Positions 33,734 through 41,629 of a DNA stretch of 64,000 nucleotides are shown one piece after another. A program made the translations under genes and the position numbers. This DNA comes from CAYZJV01 sp049310885 (lineage in GTDB: Bacteria > Spirochaetota > Spirochaetia > Sphaerochaetales > Sphaerochaetaceae), in contig NZ_JBMDYO010000007.1 of NCBI RefSeq assembly GCF_049310885.1, forward strand, positions 1-64,000, given 5' to 3'. Under the pieces are notes generated by a model. The model had not been told where the DNA came from. It saw only the letters and a list, made by a program, of their open reading frames with translations, and searched no databases. Numbering within the stretch: position 1 is the first letter of the stretch; the number at the start of each line of letters is the position of its first letter.

Positions 33734-34443
33734 GATTGGCACCTCCTCATCGAATCGATGATTCCGGTCAACTCAGAACCGACTTTGATTCCTACCAGAA
33801 TGTAGATGAGGGGAATTGCACCAGCACTGAAAAGCTGTCCGAATTCTCCTGCAGGGAGGAATCTGGGATCAAGGAATCCTGCCGCCAACCAAAGACCGAG
33901 CAAGCCTACCGCTACATAAGCTGCTCCAGAGAAGGCTTCGGCCCTCTTTAACAGCACATGGTTGAGTTGGATTCGACAATCTGAGAACAAGAGGAGCAGG
34001 AATGCTGAAGCTAGTACAACACCACCTTGGAAACCTCCACCAGGAGTTAGGTGTCCATTTAAGAAGATATAGATTCCGAACAGGATTAAAAGGGGAAACA
34101 GGAAAGCTGCACCAGTAGCTAACAATTCCGATCCTTGTCTCCTTCCCTCCTCCACCAGATCGTCATCCCTCTTCTGGGAAGTTGGATGAGTGGAGCCCAA
34201 AAGTGTAGTCACACCGGTAGTGGCCGTAAAAAGTACGAGAATCTCTCCCAACGTATCCAATCCACGATAACTTACTACCACCGATGTTACGAGATTGGCT
34301 GCTCCCAATTCTTCAGCTCCCTTTCCGACATAGTGTTCAGCGGTATTCGTCAGGGTAGAGGCTTCGGATAGTTGGGTTGCCAGCGGAAAGAATCCCAAGG
34401 CAATCGCGACCAAGGCAATAACAATGATTAAACGCTTCATCAT
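33730..34443 (-). CDS. mrpB: MrpB-like subunit (MbhE+MbhF fused)
   Basis: This protein has 237 residues from ATG 34443, which overlaps the stop of the DUF4040 gene. The N-terminal part (SVVVSYRGLDTLGEILVLFTATTGVTTLL) is the MbhE-like segment. The C-terminal part is the MnhB/MrpB domain (LFPLLILFGIYIFLNGHLTPGGGFQGGVVLASAFLL). In Pyrococcus Mbh these are two genes, while here they are one. It has about six membrane helices. It belongs to the Na+/H+ antiporter module. Confidence 0.88.
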   Translation of the reverse strand: MMKRLIIVIALVAIALGFFPLATQLSEASTLTNTAEHYVGKGAEELGAANLVTSVVVSYRGLDTLGEILVLFTATTGVTTLLGSTHPTSQKRDDDLVEEGRRQGSELLATGAAFLFPLLILFGIYIFLNGHLTPGGGFQGGVVLASAFLLLLFSDCRIQLNHVLLKRAEAFSGAAYVAVGLLGLWLAAGFLDPRFLPAGEFGQLFSAGAIPLIYILVGIKVGSELTGIIDSMRRCQS

Positions 34444-34727
34444 AACTTCTGGTCCTCCGACTCGTCGATTTGAGGATCTCTCTTCTCTTGAGAACGTTGC
34501 TGTATCCTTGACCAAGAGAACAAAAATACCACCGTCGTCAGAGCAGAACCAATTGCAGCCTCGGTCATAGCGACATCCGGTGCTCCCAATAACAAATAGA
34601 TGAGACTTGCCACCAGGGAGACAGAACCGGCTGCAAGAATTGCTGATACCGTATCTTTCAGATGTAGTGCAGCAATTGAACCAATGATCATTACCAACCC
34701 AAAGAGTGCGACTAATATCAGATTCAT
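34440..34727 (-). CDS. DUF4040/MbhD-like subunit
   Basis: This protein has 95 residues and three membrane helices with the DUF4040 motif ...LLGAPDVAMTEAAIGSALTTVVFLF, which corresponds to the C-terminal part of MrpA and to MbhD. The charged C-terminal tail (RSQEKRDPQIDESEDQKL) is cytoplasmic. The ATG overlaps the mrpG stop by four bases (ATGA). This small subunit carries a conserved Glu on the ion path in MrpA relatives. Confidence 0.9.
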   Translation of the reverse strand: MNLILVALFGLVMIIGSIAALHLKDTVSAILAAGSVSLVASLIYLLLGAPDVAMTEAAIGSALTTVVFLFSWSRIQQRSQEKRDPQIDESEDQKL

Positions 34728-35107
34728 GTCTTGCTCCCCATTGCTTCTCCAGAGTTTTTCATGGAGTGCGATTCATCATCGGCAAGGTCATCCCTGACTG
34801 ATGTTCCCGAATACTGTGGAACTATTGGACTTTTGCCGATGAAGTGGAGAGCTCTTGCAAGTACATGGGATGAGAGTGGATTTGTAAGAAATACAAACAG
34901 TGTTAACATGAACAGTTTGGTCCACCATGAGGGGTGAGCCATTCCGATCCCGATGAAGAATAATAGGCTTCCCAACGTTGTCGCCTTGGTTCCCGTCTGC
35001 ATACGATTATAGGTATCGGGCATTCTGATTATCCCGATCGCGGCCAAAAGGAGAAACAGGGCTCCTACCAGAGAAAATAATGATCCTATGATAGCTAATG
35101 CTTCCAT
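34724..35107 (-). CDS. mrpG: MrpG subunit
   Basis: This protein has 127 residues from the ATG at 35107 (MEALAIIGSLF); a longer frame overlaps mrpF and is unlikely. The MnhG/MrpG pattern is clear (LFLLLAAIGIIRMPDTYNRMQTGTKATTLGSLL, FLTNPLSSHVLARALH). Three membrane helices are followed by an acidic tail of about 45 residues that is longer than usual. It is part of the Mrp module, one base downstream of mrpF. Confidence 0.91.
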   Translation of the reverse strand: MEALAIIGSLFSLVGALFLLLAAIGIIRMPDTYNRMQTGTKATTLGSLLFFIGIGMAHPSWWTKLFMLTLFVFLTNPLSSHVLARALHFIGKSPIVPQYSGTSVRDDLADDESHSMKNSGEAMGSKT

Positions 35108-35108
35108 G

Positions 35109-35369
35109 TCACAGCCCCCTTTCCATATATCTAGCGACCGCAATCACGCCGAGGAAGCTGATCAGCCCATATACAAGGGCTACATCGAGGTAGATCACTC
35201 GTCCCAACAGATGTGCTAAGAATGCGATAGCCGAAAGAGCCATGATGGTCATTGCATCAAGTGCCACTACCCTATCTCCAAGATCAGGGCCCACGATAAT
35301 CCGGATAAAGGCTATAAGCATGGATACCAACATGATCGCCCCAGCGATGATAAACAACGTATTAGCCAA
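35109..35369 (-). CDS. mrpF: MrpF subunit
   Basis: This protein has 86 residues starting at TTG 35369 (LANTLFIIAG), chosen because GGAGG lies six bases upstream; the frame extends further back but without a ribosome site. Three membrane helices carry the MrpF signature (IRIIVGPDLGDRVVALDAMT, AIAFLAHLLGR). It overlaps the mrpE stop by eight bases. The rare TTG start and overlap suggest its translation depends on mrpE. Confidence 0.9.
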   Translation of the reverse strand: MANTLFIIAGAIMLVSMLIAFIRIIVGPDLGDRVVALDAMTIMALSAIAFLAHLLGRVIYLDVALVYGLISFLGVIAVARYMERGL

Positions 35370-35862
35370 AGATAACCTCCAGATATTTCTCAAACTGAGT
35401 CACGATTTTCGCTGTTGCTGAATCGACATCATCGGCTGTCACAGAAATCCAGTGGACATACACATCTTTGCCTTTGGTTTCAACGGTAATAGTACCGGGG
35501 GTGAGGGTTATGGAATTCGCAAGTACCCACCTACCCAATCTTGACTGCAACTTCGTTGAAACCTTCACGATACCGGGCTGGATGGGGATCACCGGTTTTA
35601 TTACTCGTAATGCGACATCGATATTCGCCATGAGTATTTCTTTCAATAACAAGATTATATAGAGAAGGAAATACAGAATCCGTTTTGGAGCTAAAGGAAT
35701 TTCCCTATACACGGATAAGCCAGGTAAGGGTAAAGAAGCCAGCAAGAACACCAGCACAATACCCACTACAACATCCTGTAGCGCTAGCGGAGCCATGAGA
35801 GCCAACCATACAAGAAACAAGACACCCATTGCTTTCAATCGGACAACAAAACCTTCCATCAC
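35362..35862 (-). CDS. mrpE: MrpE subunit
   Basis: This protein has 166 residues and is the first gene of the Mbx-like operon. Two N-terminal membrane helices are followed by a cytoplasmic domain with the MnhE/MrpE pattern (RILYFLLYIILLLKEILMANIDVALRVI, ANSITLTPGTITVE, YVHWI). AAGGGAT precedes the ATG. A promoter and a leader hairpin lie upstream (35879-35952). The gene order E-F-G-(A C-term)-B-C-D followed by H-B-C-D-I subunits matches Mbh/Mbx clusters. Confidence 0.9.
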   Translation of the reverse strand: MMEGFVVRLKAMGVLFLVWLALMAPLALQDVVVGIVLVFLLASLPLPGLSVYREIPLAPKRILYFLLYIILLLKEILMANIDVALRVIKPVIPIQPGIVKVSTKLQSRLGRWVLANSITLTPGTITVETKGKDVYVHWISVTADDVDSATAKIVTQFEKYLEVIFG

Positions 35863-35878
35863 AGATCCCTTCTATGGG

Positions 35879-35905
35879 GAAGTGATGGATTGGACCCATC
35901 ACTTC
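35879..35905 (-). promoter_or_regulatory. Leader hairpin ahead of the Mbx-like operon
   Basis: Perfect ten-base stem GAAGTGATGG (35879-35888) / CCATCACTTC (35896-35905) with a seven-base loop. In the minus-strand transcript it would start about 12 bases from the predicted 5' end and is not followed by a U-run, so it is more likely a 5' stabilising or regulatory hairpin than a terminator. On the plus strand it is followed by attttatcatttt and could stop antisense transcription. Confidence 0.6.
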
Positions 35906-35923
35906 ATTTTATCATTTTAGAAC

Positions 35924-35952
35924 ATGTTAAGTTGTTAAAATGTAGATGTCAA
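35924..35952 (-). promoter_or_regulatory. Sigma-70-type promoter of the Mbx-like operon
   Basis: Read on the minus strand: TTGACA (complement of 35947-35952), 17-base spacer, TAACAT (complement of 35924-35929). Spacing and position, about 60 bases ahead of mrpE, fit a housekeeping promoter. Confidence 0.65.
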
Positions 35953-36012
35953 GAATTTTTTATCTATTAACAAAGGAGCGCATATCCAGAAGGAACTTGA
36001 GTAGAGTGTTGG

Positions 36013-37869
36013 TTATCTACCCTTCAGACGATAGCTAAGGAGTCTCATCCCATTGAGAATAACGACTAGGATGCTCGCTTCATGGACCAACATCCCTATG
36101 GACATATTCATCCATTCACTGAAAAACACACTGAACAGAAGAATTAGCACTACACCAACAGCAATTGCTATATTCTGACGCATATTGTTAGCAGTGGCCT
36201 TTGTCAGCCCCAGAGCATGAGGCAAACGACTAAAATCGGAATTCATGAGTACGATATCGGATGTCTCTATAGCGACATCGGTACCATTACCCATGGCTAT
36301 TCCTATCTGGGCTAGCGCTATCGAGGGACTGTCATTAACTCCATCGCCTACGAATGCCACGATTCGACCTTCAGATTGCAACTTCTTGATATACTCCGAT
36401 TTATCCTGGGGCAGCATATTGCCATGAGCTTCGGTAAGATCCAATTCCTGCCCTACCAAGTCAACTGTTCCCTGGTTATCACCCGATAAGACTACCAGAT
36501 GCTTCACTCCCAGCTTTCTCAACTTTCTAAGATCGTTGCCCACATCGTCACGTATGCGGTCACGGATTCCCATGACTATGGCAAGATGGCCATCGACAGC
36601 AGTGAGTACTATGGAATCTCCCCTCTTCTCGAACCGGAGGATATCTTCCAATGCGCTGTCGGGTATGTGCACACTTTCTTGGGACATCAACGTCCTATTG
36701 CCTACCACAACCCTATGGCCATCGACCATGGCGCTAATTCCACCACCTTTGACAACATCGGTGTTTTCAACCAGAAAGGTCGTCTTGGAGTCGATAAAAT
36801 CGACAATAGCTTTCGCCAGCGGGTGATCGGATTCTTTCTCCACACTGGAAAGATACCCTAGAGCGATTTCGGTATCGTTACTATAGAACTCTGTATCGGC
36901 TACCTGCGGGTTACCCATAGTAAGGGTTCCTGTCTTGTCAAAAACGATGGTATCGACCCTACTAAAATCGTGGATTACCTCACTCCCTTTCAACAACACT
37001 CCATGACGGGCTCCATTTCCTATGCCTGCTACATTGGATACGGGAACTCCGATCACTAAAGCACCGGGACAGCCCAAGACAAGAATGGTTATTGCCAGCT
37101 CCAGATTCTGAGAAACCAACCATACGATAACAGCCAAGGCCAGTACAGCAGGTGTATAATACTTGGAAAACCTATCTATAAACCTCTCCGCTTCCGATTT
37201 GGAATCCTGAGCCTCTTCAACTAATTCGATAATCTTGCCGAAGGTGGTATCTTCGCCAACGCGATCAGCTACAATCTGGAGCGTCCCATTTTCCAAGATG
37301 GTCCCTGCAAATACCTTCGCATCACGCTTCTTGCCTACCGCAACTGATTCACCGGTTATACTGGCCTCATTGATATGGCCTTCACCCGAAAGGACTGTGC
37401 CATCTACCGGAACCTTGGCTCCGGTTTTTAACAGAAGAATATCCCCTACATCGACAGAATCGACATCGACCTCTTCGTAGTCACCGGCATCTGTCTGCTT
37501 TAACGCACTCTCGGGAACCATTTCGGTCAACTCTTTGATCGCACTGCGGGTCTTGTTCAAGGTACGTTGTTCCAAATAGGCTCCAAAGAGGAAGAGAAAG
37601 GTTACTATCGCAGATTCCTCGAAATTCCTGAGAAAAAAGGCTCCGACAACCGCAACCGTGACAAGAACATCAATGCTGACGATCCGTACCTTCAAGGCTT
37701 GGTATGCCTGTATACCGATAGGCGCCACTGCAATCACAGAGGCTATCGCCAACGACCACATGGCGATCACTTCATTACCAAATCCCAGGTCGCTGGTAAA
37801 ACCGACCACGATCAACAACGCACTGACTGCAGTTATCCAGTTCTTTTTCCCCAGTATAAATCTTTGCAT
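36013..37869 (-). CDS. P-type metal ATPase with CPG motif, no HMA domain
   Basis: This protein has 618 residues. The P1B ATPase core is complete: TGES in the A domain, DKTGTLTMG, HP in ESDHPLAKA, hinge GDGVNDSPS. It starts directly with membrane helices and has no N-terminal metal-binding domain. The intramembrane motif is CPG (VLGCPGALVIGVP) rather than the CPC, CPH or SPC of characterised groups, so the metal cannot be assigned. It is 12 bases downstream of a 100-residue helical protein, probably in the same transcript. Unlike the CadA-type protein at 13608, no regulator is adjacent. Confidence 0.88.
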   Translation of the reverse strand: MQRFILGKKNWITAVSALLIVVGFTSDLGFGNEVIAMWSLAIASVIAVAPIGIQAYQALKVRIVSIDVLVTVAVVGAFFLRNFEESAIVTFLFLFGAYLEQRTLNKTRSAIKELTEMVPESALKQTDAGDYEEVDVDSVDVGDILLLKTGAKVPVDGTVLSGEGHINEASITGESVAVGKKRDAKVFAGTILENGTLQIVADRVGEDTTFGKIIELVEEAQDSKSEAERFIDRFSKYYTPAVLALAVIVWLVSQNLELAITILVLGCPGALVIGVPVSNVAGIGNGARHGVLLKGSEVIHDFSRVDTIVFDKTGTLTMGNPQVADTEFYSNDTEIALGYLSSVEKESDHPLAKAIVDFIDSKTTFLVENTDVVKGGGISAMVDGHRVVVGNRTLMSQESVHIPDSALEDILRFEKRGDSIVLTAVDGHLAIVMGIRDRIRDDVGNDLRKLRKLGVKHLVVLSGDNQGTVDLVGQELDLTEAHGNMLPQDKSEYIKKLQSEGRIVAFVGDGVNDSPSIALAQIGIAMGNGTDVAIETSDIVLMNSDFSRLPHALGLTKATANNMRQNIAIAVGVVLILLFSVFFSEWMNMSIGMLVHEASILVVILNGMRLLSYRLKGR

Positions 37870-37881
37870 GACTACCTCACT

Positions 37882-38184
37882 CTACCTTCGATAGGCTTCG
37901 TCGATCTCTTCCAACATCCGGTATACTGCCTCATAGCTTTCACACACATCCTCAGGTACCAGATAATTATGTGAGATTTCGCGTAATTTTGAAAACTCTT
38001 GATCCAATTGGACATTATCGGTCTCAGATTGCTGTATTTTCTCGACGAGCACATCGAACACAGCACGGATTTCATGAAATTCAGGATGATTACCGCCATG
38101 GACCCGTGCGACTACGGGAACATACTGCTGCAGTGTCTTGAGATACCGATCCTTTGCCTGGTCAAATGATATATTGCTTGACAT
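37882..38184 (-). CDS. Small helical protein upstream of the CPG ATPase
   Basis: This protein has 100 residues, with AAGGAG ahead of the ATG. It is acidic and almost entirely helical, with no membrane segment. A central patch, ARVHGGNHPEFHEI, carries two His and two Glu that could bind metal; it is faintly like hemerythrin or iron-sulfur-repair helical proteins, but I cannot place it in a family. Coupling to a metal ATPase makes a metal chaperone or sensor role attractive, as inference only. Confidence 0.7.
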   Translation of the reverse strand: MSSNISFDQAKDRYLKTLQQYVPVVARVHGGNHPEFHEIRAVFDVLVEKIQQSETDNVQLDQEFSKLREISHNYLVPEDVCESYEAVYRMLEEIDEAYRR

Positions 38185-38245
38185 ATGAACTCCTTCTTCC
38201 CAATGGTTTGTACAAGAAATGTAGCATCGAAAGAGTAATTGGGAA

Positions 38246-38275
38246 TTGACCTAGAGCAATTTTGGAGATTTTAAT
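38246..38275 (+). promoter_or_regulatory. Possible promoter of the UMP kinase gene
   Basis: TTGACC (38246-38251), 18-base spacer, TTTAAT (38270-38275). It lies about 95 bases ahead of the start codon. It is a reasonable but not strong sigma-70 match. Confidence 0.4.
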
Positions 38276-38324
38276 TTTGGATACTAGTGGCCTTTTTCAT
38301 TTTTTCTGCTAATCTGGACTCGTA

Positions 38325-38352
38325 GACTGTAATACTTGGTTGTTTTACAGTC
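38325..38352 (+). promoter_or_regulatory. Inverted repeat in the UMP kinase leader
   Basis: GACTGTAA (38325-38332) and TTACAGTC (38345-38352) are perfect eight-base arms across a 12-base loop, ending just before the ribosome site (GGAGG near 38358). Folding in the RNA would sit next to the initiation region; an operator is the alternative. Confidence 0.5.
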
Positions 38353-38369
38353 CACATGGAGGCCTTACC

Positions 38370-39059
38370 ATGCAGAATATCACAGTCCTTTCCCTTGGCG
38401 GTTCGATCATCGCACCCGATGCCGTGGATCATGAGTTCCTAAAGCGCTTTGTTGCAGCCATGGAGAAATATCTTAATGATAACCCCGACCATAAGGTTAT
38501 CCTTGTAACGGGAGGAGGAGCTCCTGCCCGTAACTACCAGAAGGCCTATAAAGCAATCGCTGAGCAGCCCGATGCCGATCTACTCGACTGGCTGGGAATA
38601 GCCGCAACCCATCTAAATGGGACGCTGGTCCGCTCGCTCTTTTCCCGGTATTGTGATGATGCCTTAGTTACCGATCCCACAGCTCCAATCGTTTTTTCCG
38701 GTAACATTCTGGTCGCTGCAGGCTGGAAACCGGGATTTTCTTCCGATACCGATGCTGTATTCCTCGCCAAACGATTCGGTGCCCGAAAGGTAGTGAATCT
38801 TTCAAATATCGCTAAAGTTTATACCGCGGATCCCAAAGTCGACCCCACCGCAACACCTATCGACCAGATCGGCTGGGCGGATTTCAGGAACATGGTGGGA
38901 GATACCTGGATCCCTGGGAAGAACGTCCCATTCGATCCAATCGCCTCAAAAGAGGCTCAAGAGGGGAATTTGCAGGTAATCTGCGCAGATGGCAGGAATA
39001 TCGAGAACACGTTCGCCATACTGCGGGGAGAACCATTCGAGGGAACTGTCATAGGATAG
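38370..39059 (+). CDS. pyrH: UMP kinase, archaeal-type
   Basis: This protein has 229 residues from ATG 38370 with GGAGG upstream. It is an amino-acid kinase fold with the N-terminal phosphate loop VLSLGGSII, the nucleotide loop LVTGGGAPAR, and the C-terminal Thr/Asp motif (KVYTADPKVDPTATPI, FDPIASKEA). It phosphorylates UMP to UDP with ATP in pyrimidine supply. The motifs and short length match the archaeal form of UMP kinase more than the usual bacterial PyrH. It stands alone, not next to tsf or frr. Confidence 0.85.
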   Translation: MQNITVLSLGGSIIAPDAVDHEFLKRFVAAMEKYLNDNPDHKVILVTGGGAPARNYQKAYKAIAEQPDADLLDWLGIAATHLNGTLVRSLFSRYCDDALVTDPTAPIVFSGNILVAAGWKPGFSSDTDAVFLAKRFGARKVVNLSNIAKVYTADPKVDPTATPIDQIGWADFRNMVGDTWIPGKNVPFDPIASKEAQEGNLQVICADGRNIENTFAILRGEPFEGTVIG

Positions 39060-40010
39060 TCAACTGTTTCGCATCTGCAGAAATTCCGGCAGCACTTCAG
39101 CAAACGATTCAGGGAAGGGATTATCCCGGGTAAAATCGGGTATCCAAGGAATATTGTCAGCCAACTCCTGAACGAACCCCTCTTCTATCTCCAGTTCTTC
39201 CAATAAATCGATCAACTTATCGTATGTCTCTTGGGAAACCTCATCCAAGACTTCTTCGGTCTGTACAGGAGGTACGAATTGTACCATGAGGGAGAGCCAT
39301 GCGGCATGTTTTGCATGTTCGGCGAACCAACGAAGGACTGCTTCGGTAGCCTCGTACGTTCCAGGAAAGAGCAAATGACGAATAATTGTCCCATGCAGAA
39401 CCCCGTCAACCATTTCAGTGATAGGATGTCGTTTAATTAAAAATTCAATAACAGGTACGATATAATCTGCATAGGTGGCGAATCCACAAAATCTGTTCGC
39501 TACCGAAGGATCGAGTGTCTTGAGATCCATCAGATAGGTGTCGATGTAGGGATCGATCAGATCCAATGCTTCCACAGACTCGAATCCCGAAGAATTCCAC
39601 ACGATTGGCAATGAAAAACCCGCGCTTCGAGCCAATTCGATTCCCTCGATTATGGAGGGAATGAAGTGCGTTCCAGTCACCAGATTGGCATTGGCAGCTC
39701 CGAATCGTTCCAAGGAGAGCAAGAGCTGAGCAAATCGCTGTGTATCGACCGGAACTCCAACGGTCGAAGAGCGGCCACTGATCTGGCAATTTTGGCAATA
39801 GGCACAGTGAAGCGGACATCCGGTAAAAAAAATCGTTCCCGATCCATGTTCTCCAATCAAAGGAGGTTCCTCTCCCCTATGCAATCCTACCCAAGCGATA
39901 CGCATGGTAGAACCCTCTCCGCAGATACCGAGCTTACCGGCGATCCGATCTACCGCACAGGCGTGAGGACACAACCTACATGAACTATACCCGATTTCTT
40001 TACCACTCAT
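39060..40010 (-). CDS. Radical SAM protein, PflA-like (COG1313 type)
   Basis: This protein has 316 residues. An N-terminal Cys cluster (SCRLCPHACAVDR...GICGEG) is followed by the radical SAM motif CPLHCAYCQNC and a TIM-barrel body (YLMDLKTLDP, HLLFPGT). Annotated relatives are called pyruvate-formate-lyase-activating-like, but no glycyl radical enzyme is adjacent, so the substrate is unknown. The extra N-terminal Cys may ligate a second cluster. It ends one base from the convergent pyrH stop and is divergent from the patatin gene. Confidence 0.85.
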   Translation of the reverse strand: MSGKEIGYSSCRLCPHACAVDRIAGKLGICGEGSTMRIAWVGLHRGEEPPLIGEHGSGTIFFTGCPLHCAYCQNCQISGRSSTVGVPVDTQRFAQLLLSLERFGAANANLVTGTHFIPSIIEGIELARSAGFSLPIVWNSSGFESVEALDLIDPYIDTYLMDLKTLDPSVANRFCGFATYADYIVPVIEFLIKRHPITEMVDGVLHGTIIRHLLFPGTYEATEAVLRWFAEHAKHAAWLSLMVQFVPPVQTEEVLDEVSQETYDKLIDLLEELEIEEGFVQELADNIPWIPDFTRDNPFPESFAEVLPEFLQMRNS

Positions 40011-40058
40011 AGCCTCTCCGACGGGGTGGTTCTCTTGACCACTAAGGCCAAATATACC

Positions 40059-41234
40059 ATGTTTATCAACATGGGACTACGAAACTATCTCAAGAATCGC
40101 GAACTCAAGCGCCTAGGAGAAGACCGCTATATCCTCTGTTTAGATGGAGGAGGCATGCGTGGTGTCATTCCCGCGACGATACTTGAGCATGTGGAGAACC
40201 TCCTGCGCTCCAAGGGCGACGACAGACCGCTCTATTCTCACTTTGATCTGGTGAGTGGGACCTCGACTGGAGGGTTGATCGCATTAGCTCTCACCAGTGC
40301 GAATAGTGATTCCTCCCTACTCGCAACACGTCAAAGTCCAACAAAAGAACAACAATCTGAACCCTCCTCAAAAAAGAGTAGGAGCCAGACATTGTATCCT
40401 GATCCTGGCCCGGATATCAAAAGGATTGCCGACATCTATTTGAAGTACGGAAGGATTATTTTCCCCCGAAGCCAGTCGTTTTTCCAACTGAATATGATTA
40501 ACCAGTTGTTCACACACAAGTACGATGACCTCTCATTCAACCAATTGTTGTTCGACATCTTTGGAGAGAGGAAAATTGGACAAGCACTAACTCCCACCAT
40601 GGTGGTAACCTACGACTATGGTAACGATCGCCCCTACATCCTTTCTAACTACGGTACCCCAGAGGTTCTTCTTAGGACCGCCGCAAGGGCAACTAGTGCA
40701 GCACCGACCTATTTTTCACCCACAACCATACACGATCCCGTTTCAAATCAAGCCATTTCTCTCTTAGATGGTGGCGTGGTAGCTAACAATCCCGTCCTCT
40801 ATGCTTATAAGGAGGCCAAACGTCTCTATCCGGATGCCAAACGGTTCCATGTACTCTCTCTCAGCACATCCAGCGCTCCGTACCGACTTGATCCCGCGAC
40901 TACCGGTAGTGGTGTATTCAGCTGGCTCGATCCTGCCAAAGGTACTCCTATCTACCGCCTCTATGCATCATCCCAGATGCGCACATCCCATGAAATTGCC
41001 TCTGCTATTGGTGATATGGAGTATATTCGCATCCATGGGGATCTCCATAAGCGGGTAAAACTGGATGAGACTGATCCTGTTGTCCTCTCTCATATGATTA
41101 AACGGGCACAGCAGATCTTCACTGAACATGAACAACAGATTACAGCCCTTTGCGACCAATTCATACAAAGACCAAAGCATCCCCCTCGCTCTTGGACCCT
41201 ACCCCAAAGTGAGACACCGAAGGAGCTTGTATGA
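40059..41234 (+). CDS. Patatin-like phospholipase
   Basis: This protein has about 391 residues; ATG 40059 or 40071 is possible and neither has a clear ribosome site. It has an oxyanion loop DGGGMRG, a nucleophile elbow SGTSTGG with the catalytic Ser, and the catalytic Asp in LDGGVVANNP. It has the Ser-Asp dyad of patatin lipid acyl hydrolases. No signal peptide is seen, so it is cytoplasmic or membrane-associated. A low-complexity insert (about residues 85-120) separates the elbow from the next block. It overlaps the next small gene by four bases, which suggests a functional pair. Confidence 0.9.
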   Translation: MFINMGLRNYLKNRELKRLGEDRYILCLDGGGMRGVIPATILEHVENLLRSKGDDRPLYSHFDLVSGTSTGGLIALALTSANSDSSLLATRQSPTKEQQSEPSSKKSRSQTLYPDPGPDIKRIADIYLKYGRIIFPRSQSFFQLNMINQLFTHKYDDLSFNQLLFDIFGERKIGQALTPTMVVTYDYGNDRPYILSNYGTPEVLLRTAARATSAAPTYFSPTTIHDPVSNQAISLLDGGVVANNPVLYAYKEAKRLYPDAKRFHVLSLSTSSAPYRLDPATTGSGVFSWLDPAKGTPIYRLYASSQMRTSHEIASAIGDMEYIRIHGDLHKRVKLDETDPVVLSHMIKRAQQIFTEHEQQITALCDQFIQRPKHPPRSWTLPQSETPKELV

Positions 41235-41629
41235 GTTTGATGAGTCCACAGCAACAGATTTTAGAGGATCATATGCGTAGTCTATGTGATGAACTGGATC
41301 ATTACTTGGAGGATCGCTACGGAGACCGCTATCCATTGCATCCGAACCGTCCTGAACGAGGAAAAGCAGCCAGGGTCTCCTATGACGGCCTATTCAGTAC
41401 CGGTACGAAATTCACCTTGGGCTATGGAAGCGAACATGGAAGGGGTTATATGGTGGATATCGAAATGTCAACCCTTGAAAAGGTCCATCCCAATGACCGT
41501 TCTGAGATCGAAAGCGCCGCAATTGAATTCTTGGAGGAACAATTACCGCGTCATTTTCCCAACCGAAAACTACAGGTGGTAAAAGACGGAAAGGTGTATA
41601 AGATTGTAGGCGATTTTTCCTTGCGCTAA
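41231..41629 (+). CDS. Hypothetical protein coupled to the patatin gene
   Basis: This protein has 132 residues and starts at the ATG overlapping the patatin stop (ATGA). It is soluble, with a charged helical start, a beta-rich middle (RVSYDGLFSTGTKFTLGYGSEHGRGYMVDIEMSTLEKV) and a repeat-like ending (QVVKDGKVYKIVGDFSL). No family is recognised. Tight coupling implies it acts with the lipase, for example as a regulator, or is cotranslated. It overlaps the convergent nucleosidase gene by four bases. Confidence 0.75.
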   Translation: MSLMSPQQQILEDHMRSLCDELDHYLEDRYGDRYPLHPNRPERGKAARVSYDGLFSTGTKFTLGYGSEHGRGYMVDIEMSTLEKVHPNDRSEIESAAIEFLEEQLPRHFPNRKLQVVKDGKVYKIVGDFSLR

